From Chondromyces crocatus (GTDB taxonomy: Bacteria; Myxococcota_A; Polyangia; Polyangiales; Polyangiaceae), in assembly GCF_001189295.1 (NCBI RefSeq), contig NZ_CP012159.1, positions 620,001 to 684,000 on the forward strand: a stretch of DNA of 64,000 nucleotides, written 5' to 3'. Every line of letters starts with the position of its first letter. Position 1 is the first letter of the stretch. Below the pieces are notes generated by a model. The model was given only the letters and a program-made list of their open reading frames with translations, was not told the DNA's origin and did not search any database. Shown here one piece after another: positions 26,044 through 33,654 of the stretch. A program made the position numbers and the translations under genes.

Positions 26044-26541
26044 CTATCGACCTCCGCGAGTTCGCTCCTGGCGCTCCAGCTCCTCCTGGTACTCCACGCT
26101 GAAGCGGGCCCAGGGCTGGAGGCGCAGGCGCGCATAGCCGATCGGCTCCCCCGTCCCCTCGCACACGCCGTACGCATTCTCTCGGAGCTTGGCCAGCGCC
26201 CGGTCGATCTCGAAGAGCAGCCGCACATCCCGTTCGAGCAGCTTGCCCGTCATGGAGGTGGTGCCTTCCAGGGTCGCCTCATCCATCTCGTCGCCGACCA
26301 CACGGGAGCCGCTCACGTCGCGCTCCTCGTTCTGCCGCTCGCCGATGCTGCCGACGATCGCGGCGCGCCGGTCTTGCAGCATGCGCCGGAGTTCGTCGAG
26401 CTGCGCGGCGCTCAGCTCTTGCGGGCCATCGTCATCGTCCTGGGGTGCGCTGGCGCGCGTGGGGGGCCGGGCGGGTGCGCCTGCGGCAGGCACCCCTGGT
26501 CCCACGTTTCGCTTCGACCCGCTGCTATCTTCAACCGACAT
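26044..26541 (-). CDS. DksA/TraR-family protein with degenerate zinc finger
   Basis: A 165-aa relative of DksA, the RNA polymerase secondary-channel regulator that acts with ppGpp. A disordered N-terminus precedes a coiled-coil hairpin with the tip motif DEMDEA (Asp84, Asp87, Ala89), matching the functional DxxDxA. The C-terminal YGVCEGTGEPIG then RLRLQP matches the C4 zinc finger region, but only Cys127 remains; the other three positions are Thr130 and non-Cys residues. Cys-poor DksA variants occur and need not bind zinc. The start is the ATG at 26541, with AAGG about 5 nt upstream. Confidence 0.8.
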   Translation of the reverse strand: MSVEDSSGSKRNVGPGVPAAGAPARPPTRASAPQDDDDGPQELSAAQLDELRRMLQDRRAAIVGSIGERQNEERDVSGSRVVGDEMDEATLEGTTSMTGKLLERDVRLLFEIDRALAKLRENAYGVCEGTGEPIGYARLRLQPWARFSVEYQEELERQERTRGGR

Positions 26542-26653
26542 TACCGCCTTATACGGCAAGCGACATACCGCGGAGAAGCGCGCGCTGACTGCCCGGTGGG
26601 ATCGCCCGGCGCCCCTCGCGCCTTCCGAGGACCCCGGGCCCTTCGCGCCCTCC

Positions 26654-28243
26654 TCAGTGAATTTTATGTTCCAGCGGCGCGGTCGGGGTGGTGACCAACG
26701 TCCTGGTATAGGAAATCACGGGTTCTCTCCAGTCGACCCCGGTCCACCGCGGCGACGGGTCTTGCCCCTGGAAGGTGAACCCGTCTCCCCCGAAGTACAG
26801 AAAATCCACCGTGGCCACCGTGTACGTGGCGTCCTCGTCGAGTGGACGGCCTCCATCGAGGGTGAACCGCCCGTTGCGCCCCGGGGTAATGCCGACCCCG
26901 ACGGCTTCGCGATGTCCCAGGTGCTGCACGATCTCCCGGCCTTTGAGGGAGCAGACCAGCAGCTTGTTGTCGAAGGGGAGCACCGAGTAGACCGTCGCCT
27001 TGGTGATCTCGCCTCGGGGCACCGCCTGGCGAATGCCTCCCTTGTTGAGGATGGCCACATCCACCCCCAGCACCTCGCGCCACGAGGTCCCGATCCAGTG
27101 GCTCAGCGCGCGGGAGTCGCGCTCCATGCCCCCCGTGTAGCCGATGGGCTCCCCCAGGGCCTGCTCGAGCTGCGCTTGCCAGGTGGCGCCGACGCGCGCC
27201 ACGCCCTCGTCGGCGGGCGCTTCCCCTTCGGGATGGCTGACCTCGACGATCTCCGCCTTGTTCGAGAGCACGCGCTTGCCGAGCGGGCGGCGAGGATCCA
27301 CCTCGAGCTGCACCCGGGCATAGCTCCGCAAGCGCCAGCCCGGGTTGACCAGGGGCGCATCGCCGACCCGCGTCTCGCTCTTCTTGTGGCAGTGCCCGCC
27401 GCCCACGAACGAGAAGCGCCACTCGGGATGGCGCGCGAGGATCGGCTCGAGCTTGGTGGGGCACTCGTGGGCGATGAGCACCAGCGCGTCGGGCTCCGCG
27501 CGCCACGCCTCGGGCACCACCCGTTCCAGCGCGGCCTCCTCGCTCTCCAGCTCGATCCCGTCGAAGCGGCTCGCCATCGCCGTGCGCAGCGTGTCCTCCG
27601 TCGCCAGGCCGATGACGCCGATGCGGATCCCGCGGCGCTCGTAGATCGCGAAGGCGGGGAGCTCCAGCGCGGCGAGCCCCTGGCCGCGCACCTTCAAGTT
27701 CGCCGCGAGGTACGACATGCCCGACACCGAGCGGTTGCGAAGGAAGCCGGCGCTCCCGAAGTCGAACTCGTGGTTGCCGAACGCCGAGGCCGCATAGCCC
27801 ATGCGCCCCATCGCTTCGGCCATGGGCACGCCCTGGAAGTACGAGGAGATGGCAGGCCCGGTCGCGTTGTCACCACCCGAGAGCGCGAGCGTGCCCGGAT
27901 CCTTGCAGGCTTGAACCTCCGGCGTGCGCGCCCCCGGTGAGCCGGGGCAGTGCCCTTCGCGGGTGATCCACTGGGCGAGCAGCTCGGCCGCGCCGCCGCG
28001 CACCTCGCCTTGCTCGTGGCTGGGCAAGAGCCAGCCATGTTCGTCCGTCGTGTAGAGGAGGGTCACCGTGGCCGGGGCGCGATCCCTGTCCTCGACGGCG
28101 CGCGCCGGGCCCGCTTCGGGCGGCGTGGTGGCGCGACCGCACGTCAGCAGCACGAGCGGGGCGAGCAGCGCGAGCGCCCCTGCGAGGTGGCGTCGACGAC
28201 GGGAAAGGAAAGATCGCGTCTCGCGGCTCCCGGCGTGCTCCAC
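26654..28243 (-). CDS. 5'-nucleotidase/UshA-like lipoprotein
   Basis: A 529-aa two-domain phosphatase. The N-terminal calcineurin-like domain has TTDEHG, GGDN, GNHEFDFG and GGGHCH, the metal motifs of UshA/5'-nucleotidases. The C-terminal domain contains NKGGIRQ and a substrate-binding phrase (TYTVATVDFLYFGGDGF). The assigned start is a GTG at 28243, giving a signal peptide ending LVLLTC, a loose lipobox; the frame is open further upstream. It probably hydrolyses nucleotides or nucleotide sugars at the cell surface. Confidence 0.85.
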   Translation of the reverse strand: MEHAGSRETRSFLSRRRRHLAGALALLAPLVLLTCGRATTPPEAGPARAVEDRDRAPATVTLLYTTDEHGWLLPSHEQGEVRGGAAELLAQWITREGHCPGSPGARTPEVQACKDPGTLALSGGDNATGPAISSYFQGVPMAEAMGRMGYAASAFGNHEFDFGSAGFLRNRSVSGMSYLAANLKVRGQGLAALELPAFAIYERRGIRIGVIGLATEDTLRTAMASRFDGIELESEEAALERVVPEAWRAEPDALVLIAHECPTKLEPILARHPEWRFSFVGGGHCHKKSETRVGDAPLVNPGWRLRSYARVQLEVDPRRPLGKRVLSNKAEIVEVSHPEGEAPADEGVARVGATWQAQLEQALGEPIGYTGGMERDSRALSHWIGTSWREVLGVDVAILNKGGIRQAVPRGEITKATVYSVLPFDNKLLVCSLKGREIVQHLGHREAVGVGITPGRNGRFTLDGGRPLDEDATYTVATVDFLYFGGDGFTFQGQDPSPRWTGVDWREPVISYTRTLVTTPTAPLEHKIH

Positions 28244-28443
28244 GCGGTCATTGTAACCGGATGCGTGCCGCGATGAAGGGAAAGGCAGCACGCGCCCCAC
28301 GCCGCATGCCCGCCTGGCCAGCATGCGACACGCGCTCGCTCCGCTGCGGCGGTGATTGTTCGGCATTGATGCGCATGCCCCCACGCGCATCGGGTTACGC
28401 CGCAGGCTCGCCTCGGATAGCCTCGCTCTTCCGGGAAGCTCGC

Positions 28444-29088
28444 ATGACCCTCTCTTCTTCGCGTCTCCGCAACGTTCTCTTCGTGGCGTTCATCCAACTC
28501 TTCGGCGCAGCTTGCAGCGCGCAGGGGTCGGGAAATGCAGGCGCAGGCGGCGCCACGTCGACGAGCAGCAGCGAGAGCGGGCTGGGCGGTATCGGCGGTC
28601 TGGGTGGCGCCGGCGGTGCCGCGGACGAGCCGCTCGAAGGCGTCGCCACCATCTGCTTCAACGTCTGTGATTCCTTGCAGCAGAGAGGGTGCCTCCTCAG
28701 CAGCTTCGAGGACTGCGTGACCAACTGCATCGAGACCTTCGTCTCCGTGCCCGAGTGCGCCCGCGAGCGCGCCGTGTACGAGCAGTGCCTCATCGATGAG
28801 CGCACCGCCGACTGCGCCGAGCCCGCCGTGTGCGCCGAGTCCCTCGCCGCGTGGCAGTACTGCACCACCGGCGGCTGCGTCGACGTGCTGTGCAGCCCCA
28901 AGAACGGCGGCTGCTCATGCAAAGGGACGTGCCTCGACCGGAACGTCACCGTGGAGTGCGTGCCCAACGACGACGAGGGCGCCACGTGCACCTGCAAGGA
29001 AGGCAGCACCACCGTCGGCACATGCCAGAGCGAGCTGATCGCCTGCTTCCCCTCGAAAGGCTGCTGCGCCCCTCTTCTCAATCTTTAA
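28444..29088 (+). CDS. cysteine-rich lipoprotein
   Basis: A 214-aa predicted lipoprotein (lipobox FGAAC) followed by a Gly/Ser/Ala-rich spacer. The remaining 150 residues contain about 24 cysteines, many at CxxC or CxxxC spacing (CFNVCDSLQQRGC, CSPKNGGCSCKGTC, CTCKEGSTTVGTC), which would form a disulphide-knit surface domain. No known cysteine-knot family can be named from sequence alone. Its stop is followed within 5 bp by the first hairpin of the repeat cluster. Confidence 0.7.
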   Translation: MTLSSSRLRNVLFVAFIQLFGAACSAQGSGNAGAGGATSTSSSESGLGGIGGLGGAGGAADEPLEGVATICFNVCDSLQQRGCLLSSFEDCVTNCIETFVSVPECARERAVYEQCLIDERTADCAEPAVCAESLAAWQYCTTGGCVDVLCSPKNGGCSCKGTCLDRNVTVECVPNDDEGATCTCKEGSTTVGTCQSELIACFPSKGCCAPLLNL

Positions 29089-29091
29089 AAG

Positions 29092-29368
29092 CAGGGGCCT
29101 ATCGGCCCCTACGCTCCCGAAATCAGGGGCCCGTCGGCCCCTACGCTCCCGATGGTCGCTACCCGGGATGTCGCTGCAACGCGTCCGGCGATGAACTGAA
29201 AGCAGGGGCTGTCGGCCCCTACGCTCCCGTTGGTCGCTACCCTGGGTGTCTCCGCAGGGCGTTTGACCGCGACCCGAGACGAACGTGGGGACGCTGTCGA
29301 CCCGCCTACTCCCTCCGAAGAAAGCAAGGGTAGCGACCATCGGGAGCGTAGGGGCCGACAGGCCCCTG
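29092..29368. repeat. four copies of a ~45-bp palindromic repeat
   Basis: Three direct copies (starting at 29092, 29124 and 29203) and one inverted copy (29325-29368) of an element built from a hairpin, AGGGGCC-4 nt-GGCCCCT, followed by ACGCTCCCG and, in three copies, (A/T)TGGTCGCTACCC. Hairpin arms are kept in copies 1, 2 and 4 and shortened by one base in copy 3. The set fills the whole gap between a cysteine-rich lipoprotein and the peptide deformylase gene, with a hairpin near the stop of each. Confidence 0.8.
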
Positions 29369-29373
29369 ATCCG

Positions 29374-29949
29374 CTAGCCCTCGGTGCGGCGGACGAAGGG
29401 CACGATGCGTTCGACGAAGGCCTGCTTGTGGTAGCGGTCGAACTCCGCCCAGGTGCACAGCGTCCGCGGGTCCTTCACCCGATCCACGAACAGTACCCCG
29501 TCCAGGTGATCGGTCTCGTGCTGGAACGTCCCCGCGCTCAGCCCGCGGTAGAGCCGATCGATCGGCTTGCCCTCGCGATCCCAGCCCGTCAGGCGGATCT
29601 CGACGTGCCGCTCCACCACCCCGCGCAGGTTGGGCACGCTGAGGCACCCCTCGTAGTTCTCGAACGTCTCCTCGGTGAGCTTCTCGATGACCGGGTTCAC
29701 CACCACGGTGAGCGGGATCTTCGGCTTGTAGGGATAGCGCGGGTTGTTCTCGACCTCGACCGCGACGATCCGTACCGGCTCGTGCACCTGCGTCGCCGCG
29801 AGGCCAGCGCCATTCGCGTCACGCATCGTCGCGATGAGGTCGTCGATGAAGCGCTGGGTTGCCTCGCTCGCCAGCTCTTCCTGCGTCACCTCGCGCGCCC
29901 GCTGCCGGAGGATGGGATGCCCGATCTGCGCGATCTTCAGGAGGGTCAC
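29374..29949 (-). CDS. def: peptide deformylase
   Basis: A 191-aa peptide deformylase, which removes the formyl group from new proteins. All three motifs are present: GAGLAATQV (47-55), EGCLSVP with metal ligand Cys102, and QHETDHLDG with His144, Glu145 and His148. The start is the GTG at 29949; the longer upstream frame is Arg-rich and unlike the family. It ends 5 bp from the inverted copy of the palindromic repeat. Confidence 0.93.
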   Translation of the reverse strand: MTLLKIAQIGHPILRQRAREVTQEELASEATQRFIDDLIATMRDANGAGLAATQVHEPVRIVAVEVENNPRYPYKPKIPLTVVVNPVIEKLTEETFENYEGCLSVPNLRGVVERHVEIRLTGWDREGKPIDRLYRGLSAGTFQHETDHLDGVLFVDRVKDPRTLCTWAEFDRYHKQAFVERIVPFVRRTEG

Positions 29950-30155
29950 GCCGAAAGCATACCACGCGCGCTCCGGCTGCCTCGTCACCTCCCCGGCCCT
30001 GGTGGAGGCCTCCTCTCTGGCGCGATCCCTGCGCGGGCGTCCTCGCCACGACTTTCTCCCGGCGCGGTTGCCCCCGCGGCGCCCAGCGGGGTCGCGCACG
30101 CGGCGCTCGAGCTCCCCCCTTTGCCTCTCTCCCTGATCATGGCACCTCTCAGCAC

Positions 30156-31370
30156 ATGGGCGCCGCCATCCCGCCGCCTTCGAGAAGGCTCACCCCGTCG
30201 CGCCTGCTCCGCACGCTCTTCGTCGCGTCGCTCACGCTCGCTGGCGCCGCGCTCGTCCCACGCGCCGTGTGCGGACGCCGCGCCGAAGCGCTCTGGCAAG
30301 GCGATCTGGAGGCGCAGCGCGCCTTCGCCGTCGAGGTCGCGAGCGAGGTCCGCAAGGAGGTCGGCCCCTCGTCCTTCTCGACCGGCAGCGCACGCTTCGA
30401 TGGCGAGTGGGCGCTCGTCACCCACCAGATGACCGCGCTCGGTCTCGGTCAGGTGATCCTGGCGCATCCCGAGCACCCCGAGCTTCGCAACGCTTACCTG
30501 CCCGTCATCCGCCGCTGCGCCGAGCGACTCCTCGCGCCCGCGTCGAGGGCCTTCGGTACGGAGGCCTGGGGCGAGGACGGCCTTCATCAGGTCGACTCGG
30601 CGAAAGGCCACGCCTACCTGGGCTACGCCAACCTCGCGCTCTCGATGCTCAGCCAGCTCGACCCCGAGCACCCCTTCGCGGCGATCAACGATCTGCTCAC
30701 CGAGGCCTTCGCCCGCCGGATCGCCGCTGCACCGCATGCCCTCCTCGACACCTACCCGGGCGAAGCGTACCCGGCCGACATGGCCGCCGTGATGGGCTCC
30801 ATCGGGCTCCACGATCGGGCGCGAGGCAAGGGGCGCCATCGGGCCGCGCTGCGCGAGGCCACCCACCGACTCACCACGCAGTTTCTGGATCCCAGCTCGG
30901 GCCTGTTCCACCAGCGTGTCGATGCACGCTCGGGCAAGCCGGTCGGCCCCCCGCGCGCGAGCGGAACGGCCATTGCCGCCTACTTTCTCTCGTTCGCCGA
31001 CGCCGCCGTCGGGCGCCAGCTCTTCGCCGGCATGGCTGCGCGGCAGCGGGCGTCCTTCCTCGGGTTCGGCGGCGTCCGGGAGTACGCGGCGGGCGAGGTG
31101 GGCCTCGGTGACATCGACTCGGGCCCCGTCCTGTTCGGTGTCTCCGTGTCCGCGACCGGCTTTGCCCTCGCCGGCGCCCGTCTCGCGGGCGAGCACGCGA
31201 TGTTCGTCGAGATCTACCGGACCGCAGATCTCTTCGGCATCGAGCTGCACGGCGCCGCGGGCGGGCGGCGGTTTCTGAGCGGAGGCCCGCTGGGCAACGC
31301 CATCCTGTTCGCGATGACCACTGCGGGTCCTCCGGCGTTGCTCGACCCACCGGAAGGGCGGGCGCCATGA
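30156..31370 (+). CDS. predicted helical-toroid protein, unknown function
   Basis: A 404-aa protein with an N-terminal signal or anchor helix (LLRTLFVASLTLAGAALVP). The rest is helix-rich with His/Asp-containing segments (LHQVDSAKGHAYLGYANLAL, YPGEAYPADMAAVMGSIGL, EVGLGDIDSGPVLFGV) that resemble alpha/alpha-toroid enzymes such as linalool dehydratase/isomerase-like or epimerase domains. That comparison is weak and no catalytic residue can be assigned. It ends ATGA into an 11-codon open frame that leads to the next small gene. Confidence 0.5.
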   Translation: MGAAIPPPSRRLTPSRLLRTLFVASLTLAGAALVPRAVCGRRAEALWQGDLEAQRAFAVEVASEVRKEVGPSSFSTGSARFDGEWALVTHQMTALGLGQVILAHPEHPELRNAYLPVIRRCAERLLAPASRAFGTEAWGEDGLHQVDSAKGHAYLGYANLALSMLSQLDPEHPFAAINDLLTEAFARRIAAAPHALLDTYPGEAYPADMAAVMGSIGLHDRARGKGRHRAALREATHRLTTQFLDPSSGLFHQRVDARSGKPVGPPRASGTAIAAYFLSFADAAVGRQLFAGMAARQRASFLGFGGVREYAAGEVGLGDIDSGPVLFGVSVSATGFALAGARLAGEHAMFVEIYRTADLFGIELHGAAGGRRFLSGGPLGNAILFAMTTAGPPALLDPPEGRAP

Positions 31371-31402
31371 ACGAGCGACGACGGGAAGAAGTCACGTCAT
31401 GA
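31367..31402 (+). CDS. 11-codon ORF bridging two genes
   Basis: The frame ATG AAC GAG CGA ... TCA TGA begins inside the previous gene's stop (ATGA) and ends inside the start of the next gene (ATGA). It may be a chance frame or a translational relay; there is no other support for a product. Confidence 0.25.
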   Translation: MNERRREEVTS

Positions 31403-31686
31403 GCACACGACGCTCATGGCCTCACCAGGTCCTGCTCGCTGCGGTGCTCTTGACCGCACTGTACGTCACGCTGCTGTACGTGCTGGATGCCGTCGGTCTC
31501 ATGGAGAGCCTGCTCGCACCGTCCGGTCTCCGCGCGCTCCTGGTGCTGCCGCTCGCGCTCGGACTGCTCGCCGCGCGCCTTCTGCTCCTGTTCGTGATGC
31601 CAGGGCTGGTCGTGGCCGCCTTGCTCACCCTTCTCCTCCAGCGTCGCGCACGGGGAGCGCACCGCACGCCCCGCAGCACCTCCTGA
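31399..31686 (+). CDS. small two-helix membrane protein
   Basis: A 95-aa protein with two or three hydrophobic segments (VLLAAVLLTALYVTLLYVL and LLVLPLALGLLAARLLLLFVM, continuing to LVVAALLTLLLQ) and a basic C-terminal tail. It is coupled to the upstream gene through the 11-codon frame. Function unknown. Confidence 0.55.
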   Translation: MSTRRSWPHQVLLAAVLLTALYVTLLYVLDAVGLMESLLAPSGLRALLVLPLALGLLAARLLLLFVMPGLVVAALLTLLLQRRARGAHRTPRSTS

Positions 31687-31869
31687 GCTTCCGACGGCGG
31701 GTACGCTGCGTGGAGCGCCCCCCGCGACGTGGTGACCGTCCGTCGAGCCGGTGAGGGTGCTCCTGGCCTCGAGGTGCGGAGCCATCCGCTTGATGCCTTT
31801 GCGAGCGCCCGCTAGACCCGGCGAGGTCCCCGGCCGTCACAGGGTGAGACACCCCAGAGGTCACCGCGC

Positions 31870-32328
31870 ATGAACACGCCCTTTGCCTATCTCCTTGTCC
31901 TCGCTGCCGCCCCGCTCTCGCTCGGGTGCAGCAACACCACCTCGTCCGATCCCCCCACGACGCCCACCACCGTCGAGCCTCCCGCACCGCTGGCGGACGG
32001 GACGCCGACGACCGCCGAGCCGACGGCACCGCCCGCGGAGACGCCGCCCGGCGACCCCCCCACCGACGAGCCCAAGAAGCCTGGCGCGGACGAGGGGCGC
32101 CTCGCCTTCACCACCTGCACCCCCGAGTCCCGCCAGGCGAAGGGATGCACCCGCGAGTACAGGCCGGTCTGCGGCCACGTCGACACCCGCATCCGCTGCG
32201 TCAGGGCGCCCTGCCCCTCGGTCGCTCCCACCACCTTCCCCAACGCCTGCACCGCGTGCGCAGACGCGAAGACGACCGGCTACTTCCCGATGGCCTGCGA
32301 GGACATGCAGAAGCCCTCAGCGCCCTGA
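31870..32328 (+). CDS. lipoprotein with Kazal-like domain
   Basis: A 152-aa predicted lipoprotein (lipobox LSLGC), then a Pro/Thr-rich spacer to about residue 75. The C-terminal half contains CTREYRPVCGHVDTRIRC and FPNACTACAD, which matches the Cys pattern and the Tyr-x-Pro-Val-Cys-Gly core of Kazal-type serine-protease inhibitors, with an insert between. Such domains occur in some bacterial lipoproteins. Inhibition has not been shown by sequence alone. Confidence 0.65.
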   Translation: MNTPFAYLLVLAAAPLSLGCSNTTSSDPPTTPTTVEPPAPLADGTPTTAEPTAPPAETPPGDPPTDEPKKPGADEGRLAFTTCTPESRQAKGCTREYRPVCGHVDTRIRCVRAPCPSVAPTTFPNACTACADAKTTGYFPMACEDMQKPSAP

Positions 32329-32364
32329 CCTATCCAGGCAGCGCCGTCCCTCGGCGCAGCCCCG

Positions 32365-32406
32365 CCTCTCCCGTCAGCTCGACCCCACCTCTCCCGTCAG
32401 CCCGAC
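32365..32406. repeat. 19-bp direct duplication at the murB stop
   Basis: CCTCTCCCGTCAGCTCGAC (32365-32383) is repeated with one change at 32388-32406; the second copy contains the murB stop codon (32397-32399). Confidence 0.6.
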
Positions 32407-33506
32407 AGCGCGGCCAGCTCCTCGGCCGTGAATCCCCAGGCATCGGGCTCGGGCAGCAGCGCCACCCCGAACCGGGCCCGCACCTCACCTCGGATACGCA
32501 CCGCGAGCGCCACCAGCTCCTCGGCCGTTGCGCCGCCCCGGTTCACCAGCGCGAGCGCGTGCTTCGTCGAGATACCCGCTCGCCCCGAGGTCGTCCCCTT
32601 CGCGAACCCGGCCCGCTCGATCAGCCACGCCGCGGGCACCTTCACCCGCCCCTCGCCTCCCGGGAACGTCGGCATCGACTCGCCCGCAGAGAGCACCCCG
32701 GCCGCCTCGACCCGCGCGCGCACCGCCGCGAACGACGCCGCAGCGAGCGTCGGGTTCATGAAGAACGACCCCGCGCTCCGCCCGTTCTCGTCCGCAGGGT
32801 CCAGCACCATGGACTTCGACCGGCGCAGCCGCAGCACCACCGCGCGCACCTCGGCGAGCGGAGGCGACGCCGCAGTCTCACCGAGCGCGCGCCGCAGCTC
32901 CGGGTAGCGCACGGCCGCAGCGCCGCCCGGCGTCAGCGCGAACGTCACCGCCGTGACCAGGTAGCGCCCGCGCACTTCTCGCTTGAACGCGCTGTCCCGG
33001 TAGCCGAAGCGACACTGCGCAGCGCTCAAGGTCACGGCCTCGCCGCTCCCCCGATCGAGCGCCTCCACCGCGACGATCGTCTCCGCCACCTCTTGCCCGT
33101 ACGCCCCCACGTTCTGGATCGGCGTCGCCCCCACCTCGCCCGGGATGCCCGACAGGCACTCGATCCCTGCCCAGCCCTCTTGCGTCGCGCGCTCCACCAG
33201 CGCGTCCCACGGCTCACCCCCGCCCACGCGCACGAGCACCCGCGCGTCCCTGCCCGCGCCGGTGCGCGTCACGGTGATCCCTCGGAGCCGTGCCCGCAGC
33301 ACCACGCCGTCGATCCCCCGGTCGGCCACCAGCAGGTTCGACCCACCCCCGAGCACGTGCAGCACAGCGCCCCGCGACCGCGCGAAGCCGAGCGCCTCAC
33401 GCAACCCGCCCTCGTCGTCCGCCTCGATCAACCAGCGCGCCGGCCCGCCCACCCCCAGCGTGGTGAGCGGCGCGAGCGGCGCCTCCTCCTGCACCGTGAG
33501 CGTCAC
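32397..33506 (-). CDS. murB: UDP-N-acetylenolpyruvoylglucosamine reductase
   Basis: A 369-aa FAD enzyme of peptidoglycan precursor synthesis, reducing UDP-GlcNAc-enolpyruvate to UDP-MurNAc. The FAD phrases TTLGVGGPA (15-23) and LGGGSNLLV (52-60) are present, along with GIPGEVGATPIQNVGAYGQ, the active-site motif SAGSFFMNP and a late Glu. The start is the GTG at 33506. Upstream, a duplicated copy of its own N-terminal codons (VQEEA) supplies GGAGGAGG as Shine-Dalgarno. It follows two large lipoprotein genes on the same strand. Confidence 0.94.
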   Translation of the reverse strand: MTLTVQEEAPLAPLTTLGVGGPARWLIEADDEGGLREALGFARSRGAVLHVLGGGSNLLVADRGIDGVVLRARLRGITVTRTGAGRDARVLVRVGGGEPWDALVERATQEGWAGIECLSGIPGEVGATPIQNVGAYGQEVAETIVAVEALDRGSGEAVTLSAAQCRFGYRDSAFKREVRGRYLVTAVTFALTPGGAAAVRYPELRRALGETAASPPLAEVRAVVLRLRRSKSMVLDPADENGRSAGSFFMNPTLAAASFAAVRARVEAAGVLSAGESMPTFPGGEGRVKVPAAWLIERAGFAKGTTSGRAGISTKHALALVNRGGATAEELVALAVRIRGEVRARFGVALLPEPDAWGFTAEELAALSG

Positions 33507-33654
33507 GCTGCCTCCTCCTGCACCGTGAGCGTCACGCGGATCCCTCGCGCGCCGTGGTGCTCACGCCGCCTCCTCGCGCGCCGTGGTGCTCACGCCGCCT
33601 CCTCGCGCGCCGTGGTGCTCACGCCGCCTCCTCGCGCGCCGCCCGCCTCACCGT
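33481..33654. repeat. 29-bp tandem array spanning the murB start
   Basis: Six 29-bp units (starting at 33481, 33510, 33539, 33568, 33597 and 33626). The first two are one variant, containing the palindrome CGTGAGCGTCACG; the rest are another, with GTGGTGCTCACGC. Read on the minus strand each unit holds GAGGAGGC followed by GTGA. The innermost unit encodes the murB N-terminus; the outermost contains the upstream gene's stop codon. Confidence 0.85.

Noticed and set aside
27870-28142. Small frames antisense or in alternative frames inside the 5'-nucleotidase gene
   Set aside because: No start signals or motifs; overlap an established gene.
33481-33654. 29-bp array as CRISPR
   Set aside because: No spacers; units are near-identical and head-to-tail, and run into coding sequence.
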